In this document: piece after piece, positions 55,691 through 64,000 of the stretch
Numbering within the stretch: position 1 is the stretch's first letter
Layout: every line of letters begins with the position of its first letter
Assembly: GCA_017591395.1 (NCBI GenBank)
Contig: WEDG01011571.1
Coordinates: 1-64,000 of the forward strand
Direction of reading: 5' to 3'
From: Schistocephalus solidus
Taxonomy: Eukaryota; Platyhelminthes; Cestoda; Diphyllobothriidea; Diphyllobothriidae
Length of the DNA: 64,000 bases
Program-made: the position numbers and the translations under genes
Notes under the pieces: model-generated
Seen by the model: only the letters and a program-made list of their open reading frames with translations
Databases searched by the model: none
What the model was told of the DNA's origin: nothing

Positions 55691-58600
55691 CTAAAAAATG
55701 TGTAAAAATATATTTGATACGTACTTTCAATGTGCTAAGAACATCATCCAAAAATGTATCTTCCTGCGACGACTGACGCTTGGCCCTAGGGAAGTGTAAA
55801 CGGGAAGAAGGTTATTACTTTTGCAAGAGGAAGGACTTTTCCTTTAAAAGTTCCATAAAGTTATCCTTGGCCTTTGATTCCATTTCATCTGACCAAGAGT
55901 TAAACTCATTTTCACATTTCTAAATCCGAGGGGTTATTACCAACACGCCAACTTACGCGTTCATTGGAAAGCAATTTTTCTAAGCGGGAGTCCTCCTGTA
56001 ATTTTCGCTTAACTTCTTTCCATTTGCTCGAGAAAGTTATCTAAAATTTATGTCAGATCGGGTCATACCAGAAAATAGAACATACCGACTCGCAATCATT
56101 GAAAAACTTGTACAGAATGTCCTTGGTCTTTTTTGCGAGGTTATCGATATGGGCCATGAAAAGCTTTTCACGCTCTGAGCGTGGGAGAATCTCGCCGACA
56201 GACTCCCAACGATTATCCTTTCGTAGGATCTTCTTGCCTTCTTTCCATGAGAGGCTATCGTCTTTGATTAAATCGACAAGAAGTGAGTGATAAGTAGACT
56301 CTGCGTCGGAGCGCAAATGAGATTCCCGTTCCTTATCTCTTTCAATCATAGTGTTTGAAAGGGCCTCCTTCACTTCTTTTTCACGCTTCCGAATGGAGGC
56401 CTCTTGTCTCTCACGCTTTTCTCTCTCTTTGCGAGCTTCACTATCCTCTCGGGCGGTGTTCTAAAAATGAGGCAAACATGATAGGCAGGCTGACAAAGCT
56501 GACTCGAATGTATACATACAATCCGGGAAATAAAATAAATCGCCATCGGAGTCAGTCTGATGCCTAACCGTACCCAGTCTTTAAATATGGAGACAAAACA
56601 ACTTCAGGACTGATTTTGGATAGAGGTTCCCAAGTGGTAGAGACAACCATGAGTTACTAGCCGCAAATTGACGAAATTTTCGGAAACGACCGTTTTGTGA
56701 AAGCCTACTCCTGCGTCAAAAGGAACCGATTGGCCCGGGGTTGACAGTCTGCTCCTATATAACAGATAATGGGTTATCTCTAAACGATTATCGTCTTCAA
56801 TTTGAACGAGAAGTGATAGCTTGCAGTTGCTTTAGGTTACAGGAATGGATCTCGGACCCCCAGGTTCTGGAATCAACCGCCTACTCCACATATATTTGCA
56901 GAGACCGAGCGAGTCCAAATTTAAGCAGCGGCCACGCTGTTAGCCTGTTAGAGCCTTAACAACCGAGACGGATACTTCACTGTGACACTGCTAAGAGTTT
57001 CCACCGAGAGCCACAAAGAGCATTTAGAAAGTTCCGCCCAGATTACGCTGATAAAACAAGTCCAGATAATCGTACGCACAGGATCGGCAGAAATAGTGAA
57101 CTTTTGTATAGGAAAGGACATAAATCTTCGATTTCGACCAAACACATAGATCAAGATATTAAGTAGGTTGGAGGAAGATGCCAGCGTCCAATCTATTTGC
57201 ATGGTTTCAATGCTAGCTCCCTCTAATAGCATCATAATTAACGGCATCCGCAACACATTTCCCACATCGCGAACTACGAGGTCTACCGCGTGACCGCAAC
57301 ACGGCATGCATGGCGATGGTGCCCTTCGGCAATGAACTTATGGTGATGACAGACTAACGACCATCGCGAACTTGCTACGAGTTTCTGCCGATAGTGATAA
57401 GAGCCACTTAAAGTATGCAGAAAGTCCCACTCAGATTCCTCTAAATCAACCAAGCCCAGAGAATCATAAGCAGAAATAGTGAATTCAGGGGGAGAAGAGG
57501 CGATCGTTTATTGAACTGACGTTTCGGATTCTCACTCGAACCCATCATCAAAGACCGTGGAAGAGCCACTGTGACAGTGCCACCGTCTCTGATGCTGGGT
57601 TCAAGTGAGAACCCGAAACATCAGGTCAATAAACTTCTTGTTCCAGCGATCGCATCTTCTCCTAAACTGCTTTCTGGAACTCGCCTGTTCGCTTATAGCA
57701 GCAAATAGTGAACTATTGTAAATGATGGAACAGCAATCTTGGGATTCGACCAAATACAAAGACTAAGAAATGAACAGAGAACAAGGCCAGTGCCCAACCC
57801 ATGTTGGTGTTTCCAACACCAGCTAATCAACAACAACACCTGATACGACAGTTCAACCATCACGAATGGTTTTTTCCGTGTGACACACAAAATGGCGGGC
57901 GCAGCGGCGGCGATCTGTGTGCGAATTAATTTATGGCGACGACAGACTTACGAGCATCTAACACACTCTTTTTCCTCACCCTCCTGGGCGCGGTGTTAAG
58001 ACGGTATTAGGAAGACCGAAGACAAAAACGGGTGCAATGGCCGGTCGAGGTGGGCCATATATGCCTTGTCCTAACGCGATGGACCTGGTTTTCACAGAAA
58101 CATGAAAGGGGCACGTTAGATCCCAACCGAGTGGGTGTCACAGAGACCAGGGTAAGGAGTCATTAGTCTGCTTCTTCGTCTTGAATCATTAAGTCAGTTG
58201 ACAGCCTTCCTAGCCACGACATTTGGTCATCGTGATAGTTTACAAGTGCGTCAGACGGTTTATAGTAACAAAATGTGCTAAAGCGCCAAGTGGACGGAGA
58301 AGGTGAGTCAACTTCAGTACTTCGTCTCTGAAACGGGCGGCAGTCCACTGCGCGAAATGGTCAAACATCTGATGTGGGGTTTGGGTGCAATTTTTTCAGC
58401 CTGCAGTACAATTGCGAAAAAAAATTTATCGTACAGGAGTGAGTGAGGTCGACTTGCAGCGCATATTCTTCATTATAAATAAATTCACGTGCTGGAGACT
58501 ATTGTGGACAGCTAAAAGCCGTGGATTGGATAGTTGCAAACTAAGACGTTGTAGTAAGATTAACAGGTGTTTGTGTAGTGGCCGACTGATTAACTGAAAG

Positions 58601-61600
58601 TCAGACTGACGGTTCCTTCTTGATGGGGCCTCTATCGAGCGGCCCATCTCCTATGTGAAATCCTGGTGTGCCTGTGTGGGTAACAATGCCATGTAAGTGG
58701 CACGCGCAGACGAGCTTTCGCGCCATGTTGTCCACTGCGCCCATTCCCCACATCAGACACCTGCCTGGCTCGGACAGCGAACTTGTGTGTGGAGGCTCGA
58801 TGAGGGAGAAAGTACGACCGTCTCAGTGCATATTCCTCACTATAAACAATCCGACAAGCTTTAATCTATTATGGTGGGCCAAGTCATGGCTTGGAGGGCT
58901 GCCCACTGACGGGATAGTTTGGATATCTGCGGAAGGGGGGCACACGTTGGACGTCATGGGCAGCGAAAGTTGAACTAGCATGCGATACGCGCACTTTGTG
59001 CAACCTTTTAATGCATGCCCAGCTCCAACCTGGCCACTGTTTTTGAACCAGCTGAGATTCCACGTGACCCGTCAATTAGCATAGAAAACGCCACCCAACC
59101 GGGTATTGCGACACCTGGGGTAGGGCATGGCTGCATATCATGTGCATGTTGCCAATGCTACTCTAGCTGTCTATCAGCATTGTGAACCCTTAACCCGCGG
59201 TTGACCAACCTGGCTAAACATTGTCAGGTTGATATGTAAACAACAAACTCTTCCGCTTAGAGTAATTCAGTCACCGCCGCTGAAAAAAATAAGCACACGG
59301 CAACCGTGTAATTCAACCCATGAAACAGCAGAACGAGCCGACTCGCCTACTATGTGGTGGCTGTGGCTTAAAGCCGTTTGTGCATCTTTTTTTCCTATTC
59401 GGCATGTCCTACGAGCTGTGGGCACCAAATAAGGCAGTCGCGTTTCATACAAAATCCCAAGTTAACGAATTACATCTGCAAGCATCTGCTATCGTTTCGT
59501 TTAAATCGTCGGGCTAAGGCGCACCCGAATGCACAGAATACACCGATTCCGTACGAAAGGGTTCCAGACCGTCTGTCTGATCTTGTCTTACCGATTTCGG
59601 AGACAATGACCAAAATATTTTTGCACTGCTACTGGATTCCAAACCAACAATAGCAGCTTGGCTTGTGTGACCGAAAGCAAGCCGAGTATGGGACTATCAC
59701 AACTTTCGATTACAAAAATAGTTTACTTTCACATGCAAATATAAAACTCAAAGATGCACGTAAAATAAATGGTTGAAGGTACCTCTTCCAGTTTACGAAC
59801 ATACTCCTTGAACCAATCTTCGCGTCGGCTTGAAGAGTCGACAGCACGGTAACGAGGGTCAGAGCCAATCTTCTTTTTTAGGTCGGACCAGTGCGAATGC
59901 CGAGAAAGTTTTTGTTCTTTCAGCAGACTTATAAAGTCGCTTTTAATCTGCAAAGGGAAATTTTCTAGTGAACAGGTGATGTGCGCAAAATAAATTAATT
60001 AAGAGGCAAGATCGCCCGCTCAACTTTCTCAGTTCCTACAGGCACCGAGAAGTCGCTTGTTAACGCGAAGATTTTCCACAGATCATTAGCGTTTCTGTTA
60101 TCGCCTTCGTGAAGACACCGGTTAAAACTCGAGCAACTGAGGTGATGGTCCTTTATGACGGGATTTGAGTGTGATAAAACATACTTGTGCAGCCAAACTT
60201 GTTAATCAGTAGTTAAATTATCAGCACTGAACTTTATCGGGTAGGAACTCGGTATGAGTTGAGTGGATCCATTGTGGTGCACTTGCGGACATCAGGGCAA
60301 AAAAGATAAAAATAAGCCGTAGTGACATGCTACGCGCTTATCCTTTTAACAGTATATTATTTCAGCTCTGAAAGCACTGCGCCAATTTCGAGCAAATTCG
60401 CTGGGAAAAACTACTTCAGACTCGAACCGAAAAGAATAATATAGTTGTGCTGAAAGGCGTAACCAACTGCGGAATAACCGCAAACAAATCGGTGAAACAC
60501 GTCTCTGGGTTTTTAGCTAGTAACAGTGCTACCAACATGGTATGTAATAAGTGTTCAAGTGTTTTGTCTTATAATCGAGAATGCAACCTAACTATTTGGA
60601 AAGATCAAAGACACGAGTAAACAAGAATCAATTTTTTTACCCGGCAGGCCGAAGGACAACTAGGCCATCGGTGATTTTCGACGTCACAATTAAAGGAGTG
60701 TTCCATGTAAATATTTCATGTGAAAATGTCACCTGCTTCCTCCAATGAGAAAAAATTATGGTGGAAGACCAGTAACGTTAGAAAACAGTTGCATTTTGGA
60801 GACAACTTAACTAGTAAAATGAACTGGATGGAAGAGGTATTTCGATGGCCGATTGCCAACTGAAAGATGACCAACCTCAAAGTTACTAATGCTAAAATCA
60901 TTTATAATGGCCAGGGCGACAATTTCAAAACTTTTTTGATTTCTTACTCGCAACCACCGGAACGTCAATGGTGACCTAAGTGAACAGGCGCTGAGTAAGC
61001 TCAGTAAATGAGAAGGATCGACTGCCTCAGTAGTGTTGAGCAGTCGTATGAACGTCTGAAAGTTTACTGGTTGTTGAAAATCAGACTAATTGCTTGAAGT
61101 TAATTCCAGCAACTGGAGGTGAAGTTTGCAATCGATGCAGAAAAATATTTACGTTAACAGATAATAAAGGGGTATCTGGAGCAACCACTGGGATTTTTTT
61201 AGGAAAACCGTTAGTGAAGTAGGCATTTCTGGTGATTACAATGAGGGTACTTTTAAATCAACAGTTAGATATATACCCTGTCCTAAGGAAAAGGGTGACG
61301 CAAAAGTCGGGAGCGGCATAACTTAACAGGAACAACTTGTTAGGAACTTAATGACCCTTTAAGTCACGGTAACTGTAGAGCCACCAAAAAGTATACTGTA
61401 CGATGAAGGCCTAAGCAGACATGTCGCGGATTCGATTGTATATACGGTTACTGGTTTAAACAAACCTGCTATAGATGGCGTTATCTTCCAAGCGATCGGT
61501 TCAGGTTGTTTCCGCCGATGTCACGGGTCAGGTGAACAGATCAATGAAAGAACACCAAGGTCCTGCGAACGCCTATCTGTTGTACAGTAGACTTGATTAT

Positions 61601-63579
61601 GCATAGCCCGCAATCAGGACTGTGAAAGCCCCAACGGGAGTGCCGGAAACTAATCGGTCGTTAAATTGAGCGAGCTGTAGTGCGTCAAAAAGGCAGTCGT
61701 GATATCTATTGCATTGTTTTAAATGTCAAGTTAAAAGGGTTTTTTAAACGAAACAGCGTTTTATACGGGTTCGTTGGGTTGCTGCGGACGGCTAATTAAT
61801 TTGGACAAAAGAGGCATGCACTGTCACGCAAGATAAGCTTTGCTTAAGCCAAACTTGACATACACCAAATAATCCTGCAGTAAGCGCCAGTACGCGGACG
61901 GCACAAAATCCATGACTCCAGCCAAATAGACCTGTAATGATTCTCCAGAAGTTTCTGAAAGAAAGCCGATTTTAGTAACCATAAATTTGTTGTTAGTAGA
62001 AACTATCTTGGGAATGCCTTTAAAGAGACTTCCATACGTAGTAGGCAAAAATTTTGTGAACCGAAGAGTCTGTTTTTTTGAATTTGATAAACTACAGAGG
62101 CCCACTCATTTTTATGAATTCAATCAACTTTAAGTAAGTTAGGGATTATTGCCTAGGTGTCCTATGCTACAAACACTTGCAATACGAAAAATCTTTAGAT
62201 TAAAATTGACGAATAAATTGGCACCTAGGTACTAATTGAAATGTGAGATTCCGTGCTGAACCACGGTCTTTCCGTAACAAATGAAGCGTCATTATGTATT
62301 ATAAAATCTCTCCAAAAGGCAACTTGAAAAATTGAGGAAAGACGCCGGAAGATTAACGAATTGGCAGCTTGCAGCCGTTTTTAAGTATGCGTATGCTCTA
62401 CGCAAGAGGTTCATGACTAGGTTATATGCGGCGGTCAAAGTTATAAGTAACAAAGGAAATATTCTAAAAACATGCCGTTTTATTAAGGTATAAGTTAGGC
62501 TTCATGTTCTAAATCCTTCACATACGGACACGACAAGAGGTACTTACTACTTACTTCCTGACCTGTGTAACGATGTGAGGGCGTAAAAATGGGTTGTGTG
62601 CGAGGGCACTGTCCTCAACTGCAGATCCGCCTCCCATGGCTGTAGAACGCCCGCAAGAAAGCCAAATAATTCGGGTAAAACTACCGGCTTTTGGAGTCTG
62701 AAGGAGCCGCATTCTTGGCGAAGGGGTAGTTTAAGAAGCACAATACCCGAAAACTGCATGAACGTATATTGATCCTCGAGACATCCCGATAACCAGTTGA
62801 GAATATTAAGACAAGTTACAGGGCATGCACAACATAACCAAGGCCCGTAAAAATGGCCATCTTCGCCGATGAAAAGAATAGCAACGGCATTTTATAAATC
62901 TCGCTAGGCACAATGTTAATTCCTTATTGGACCCTATTTATCATTGAGACAGCAAAATGTAAGAAGACTGGTGGTTTGCTTACGTTGTCTAATAAATAAA
63001 AGGCTGTAAAACCAAATCGATATATTTAATTGAGCTAAAGGTGATTTTTTAGCGTCGGACGGTTACGAACAAATGGTGACGTAAATTATGCTAGGCTTTG
63101 AGTAAAAATTTAAATTTGGCGATATGGTGCAGACTGTAGACAACAATGACCGCAAAAAATATCTAGAAAATGCCAGCAAGATGATTACATGACTAACGCT
63201 GTGGAAATTGTAAGTTTGTTGGAATGGTGGACATCCGAAACTCGGGAACCGCGTATAATAGAAGCGGACGAGTGCAATCCTATAAATATTCCTAATATAA
63301 CGCAAACAACAATAACTAAAGCATCTTTGCGGCTAAAGTTCCGTATTCCGACGGTTTGTTCTCGATAGCCGTTTTTCTTAACTAAACCGCTTTTTACTAA
63401 CGTTTCCGAATAGATGAAAAAGAAAACGTACTTTCTCTTTCTGATTGTGCTTCTCTTTTTCACGAAGACGTAGATCTGATAGGAATTCTTGGAAAAGGCT
63501 TTCACGCTCTCGCATTTTTTCAATGCCCTTGAACCGCTCGTCCTTGGCGTATTTCGAGGAGAAATCCGAGAACGAAGAT
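55604..63579 (-). CDS. TCERG1: TCERG1/CA150-like FF-domain protein, last seven exons (3' partial gene)
   Basis: Exons (minus strand) are 63579-63432, 59947-59783, 56460-56086, 56040-55957, 55919-55819, 55785-55725 and 55690-55604. All borders have AG/GT and every phase agrees (2, 0, 0, 0, 0, 2, 0). Together they encode about 338 residues carrying consecutive FF domains. The repeat pattern D-x-R-(Y/F)-x-x-(V/I)-x-x-x-x-x-R-E-x-(L/W)-F appears in each. The protein ends RLLLLEEYLDRLSD. In TCERG1 these domains bind phosphorylated RNA polymerase II CTD and splicing factors in the nucleus; the N-terminal WW domains would lie beyond the right edge. Length from the first FF here to the stop is close to the animal proteins. 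PRPF40 also has FF domains, but the sequence pattern fits TCERG1 better. Confidence 0.9.
55725..55785 (-). CDS. TCERG1: TCERG1-like micro-exon
   Basis: The exon is 61 nt with acceptor tttacacttccctag and donor gtacgt. It encodes AKRQSSQEDTFLDDVLSTLK, the helix before the last FF repeat. Both neighbouring exons fit only with this acceptor, one of several nearby AGs. Confidence 0.8.
55819..55919 (-). CDS. TCERG1: TCERG1-like exon
   Basis: The exon is 101 nt. It encodes KCENEFNSWSDEMESKAKDN then FMELLKEKSFLLQ and leaves phase 2. It spans the end of one FF domain and the start of the next (the FxxLLKE motif). The donor is gtaata, a weak but usable form. Confidence 0.85.
55957..56040 (-). CDS. 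TCERG1: TCERG1-like exon
   Basis: The exon is 84 nt, phase 0 on both sides, with donor gtaagt. It encodes ITFSSKWKEVKRKLQEDSRL plus EKLLSNER, with the W-K-E-V-K core found in the FF domain of animal TCERG1. Confidence 0.87.
56086..56460 (-). CDS. TCERG1: TCERG1-like exon with linker helix and FF domain
   Basis: The exon is 375 nt, phase 0, with acceptor gcctcatttttag and donor gtatgt. A highly charged helix (EDSEARKEREKRERQEASIR) is followed by YHSLLVDLIKDDSLSWKEGK and ILRKDNRWESVGEILPRSER, a complete FF domain. This is the longest and best-matching exon of the gene here. Confidence 0.92.
56995..57375 (-). pseudogene. GPCR-like TM7 fragment, copy 1
   Basis: The minus strand reads LIMMLLEGASIETMQIDWTL, then ASSSNLLNILIYVFGRNRRF, the pattern of the seventh membrane helix of a rhodopsin-type receptor (NPxxY here NILIY, followed by a basic FR-type tail). 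There is no start, splice or upstream helix, and it sits in an intron of the TCERG1-like gene on the same strand. It is a relic or retro-fragment, not a working gene. A second decayed copy follows 384 bp away. Confidence 0.45.
57379..57970 (-). pseudogene. GPCR-like TM7 fragment, copy 2, split by insertion
   Basis: It starts 384 bp after the same point of copy 1 and matches it on both sides of an insertion at 57486-57696. The matching helix is degraded (ALFSVHFLVFVFGRIPR in place of the copy 1 helix), with a stop after it. With the insert removed its length is close to that of copy 1, so the two were a tandem duplication. Confidence 0.45.
57486..57696. mobile_element. Hairpin insertion made of inverted Penelope-like tails, with target-site duplication
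   Basis: 211 bp with two inverted arms, joined at a centre near 57560-57580. The left arm read backwards gives gatgatgggttcgagtgaga, then atccgaaacgtcagttcaat. The right arm gives gatgctgggttcaagtgaga, then acccgaaacatcaggtcaat, and goes on to cttgttccagcgatcgcatc. It is flanked by agcagaaatagtgaa (57471-57485) and agcagcaaatagtgaa (57697-57712), a 15-16 bp target-site duplication. There is no coding capacity. Confidence 0.8.
58430..58900 (+). repeat. Direct repeat pair about 360 bp apart
   Basis: 58437-58520 and 58798-58890 match each other, for example gcagcgcatattcttcatta versus tcagtgcatattcctcacta, then ttgtggacagctaaaagccg versus atggtgggccaagtcatggc. They lie in an intron of the TCERG1-like gene and suggest an old tandem duplication. 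Confidence 0.5.
59783..59947 (-). CDS. TCERG1: TCERG1-like exon, FF domain
   Basis: The exon is 165 nt, phase 0, with acceptor gaaaatttccctttgcag and donor gtacct. It encodes a full FF motif, with IKSDFISLLKEQKLSRHSHW and DPRYRAVDSSSRREDWFKEY. Residues of the FF fold (F/L at the start, W, R-Y/F-V) are all present. Confidence 0.92.
60000..63430. other. Intron DNA of the TCERG1-like gene
   Basis: This 3.4-kb intron shows no coding exon between the two flanking phase-0 borders. A short segment at 60490-60545 matches 18885-18945, next to the CsRn1-like fragment. No other feature is supported. Confidence 0.5.
63432..63579 (-). CDS. TCERG1: TCERG1-like exon, FF domain, most 5' one in the window
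   Basis: The exon is 148 nt, phase 2 on entry, with donor gtacgt. It encodes SSFSDFSSKYAKDERFKGIE, then KMRERESLFQEFLSDLRLRE, a clear FF domain, followed by a Lys-rich helix. The acceptor (catacataatag) is weak. The preceding exon, with the rest of the protein, is not in the window. Confidence 0.88.
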
Positions 63580-63788
63580 CTATTATGTATGAAAAACAAA
63601 AAGCTCGATCATAAATCCAAAAACTGCTATTCTATGAAATATTTCATAGAATACGCAAAGAACCTCAGCCAGTAATCATTTCTTCAAGTACAGTTACACG
63701 CGAAAACTTTAAGGGGTACCTACTACTTACTACCGGATTAAGGTTTTGGCAGATTTTAATAATTTAGTTGACTCAAGTCTGGAAACAC

Positions 63789-63878
63789 GGCGGTCTCAGT
63801 GTGGTTCGAACCGAGACAGTAATGGCAAAGCTGGAGTGCAGACAAAGCTCTAAATACCTGAGCTACGAGATTCCGCCA
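63789..63878 (-). repeat. tRNA-like sequence, second copy
   Basis: On the minus strand, tctcgtagctcaggtattta supplies an A box and cggttcgaacc a B box. It resembles the sequence at 35.8 kb in the A-box half but has a longer middle. The ends (ggcgg/ccgcc) pair only partly. It is more likely a tRNA-derived repeat than a functional tRNA gene. Confidence 0.55.
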
Positions 63879-64000
63879 GGAGCCGAGAGTTTAATCACAC
63901 CTGGAGCAAGTTACCCGTCTAGCCTAATATAAATTGTGGAATCAACTAACTTGGATACATAAAGTTGAATACCCAAGTAGAATTTCTTTAGCAATCAATC

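Noticed and set aside
1..64000. CRISPR arrays, operons, ribosome binding sites, bacterial-type terminators or phage genes
   Set aside because: The window is plainly eukaryotic with spliced genes and retroelements; no such structures were seen.

Overview
The window is eukaryotic: introns with GT/AG borders, about 41-44 % GC, no operons, and many decayed retroelements. Two conserved animal genes can be assembled exon by exon on the minus strand. One is a TACC-family gene (transforming acidic coiled-coil protein, 25.4-50.7 kb). The other is the 3' half of a TCERG1/CA150-type FF-domain gene (55.6-63.6 kb, continuing beyond the right edge). The mobile DNA comprises CR1/Jockey LINEs, CsRn1-like Ty3/Gypsy elements, Penelope-like elements with GIY-YIG domains, and tRNA-like repeats. 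This mix, with long introns, fits a flatworm, perhaps a diphyllobothriidean tapeworm; that placement is inference.

Layout. 0-7.8 kb is mostly featureless, apart from one short interspersed repeat copy and a 386-bp CTT microsatellite. 7.8-23.6 kb is a retroelement block: a plus-strand CR1-like copy, a minus-strand copy of the same family, a near full-length two-ORF LINE (minus), two CR1-like 3' tails in series (plus), a CsRn1-like Gypsy fragment (minus), then a second Gypsy pol (plus) running head-to-head with it. All are broken by stops and frameshifts.

25.4-50.7 kb holds the TACC gene. The splice phases join E1-E2-E3 and E4-E5-E6-E7-E8. The phase between E3 and E4 does not match, so a small exon or another donor is missing. 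Its introns contain a Penelope-like element with an inverted tail copy (30.8-32.0 kb), a tRNA-like element, a perfectly placed 86-bp tandem duplication, a second Penelope-like fragment (48.7-49.6 kb) and short repeats.

55.6-63.6 kb holds seven consecutive in-phase exons ending in a stop. They encode the last ~340 residues of a TCERG1-like transcription elongation/splicing regulator. One intron holds two decayed tandem copies of a GPCR-like TM7 segment. One of these copies is split by a 211-bp hairpin-shaped Penelope-tail insertion with a 15-16 bp target-site duplication.

I see no operon-like or defence-like system. The most unusual structures are the palindromic Penelope-derived insertions.
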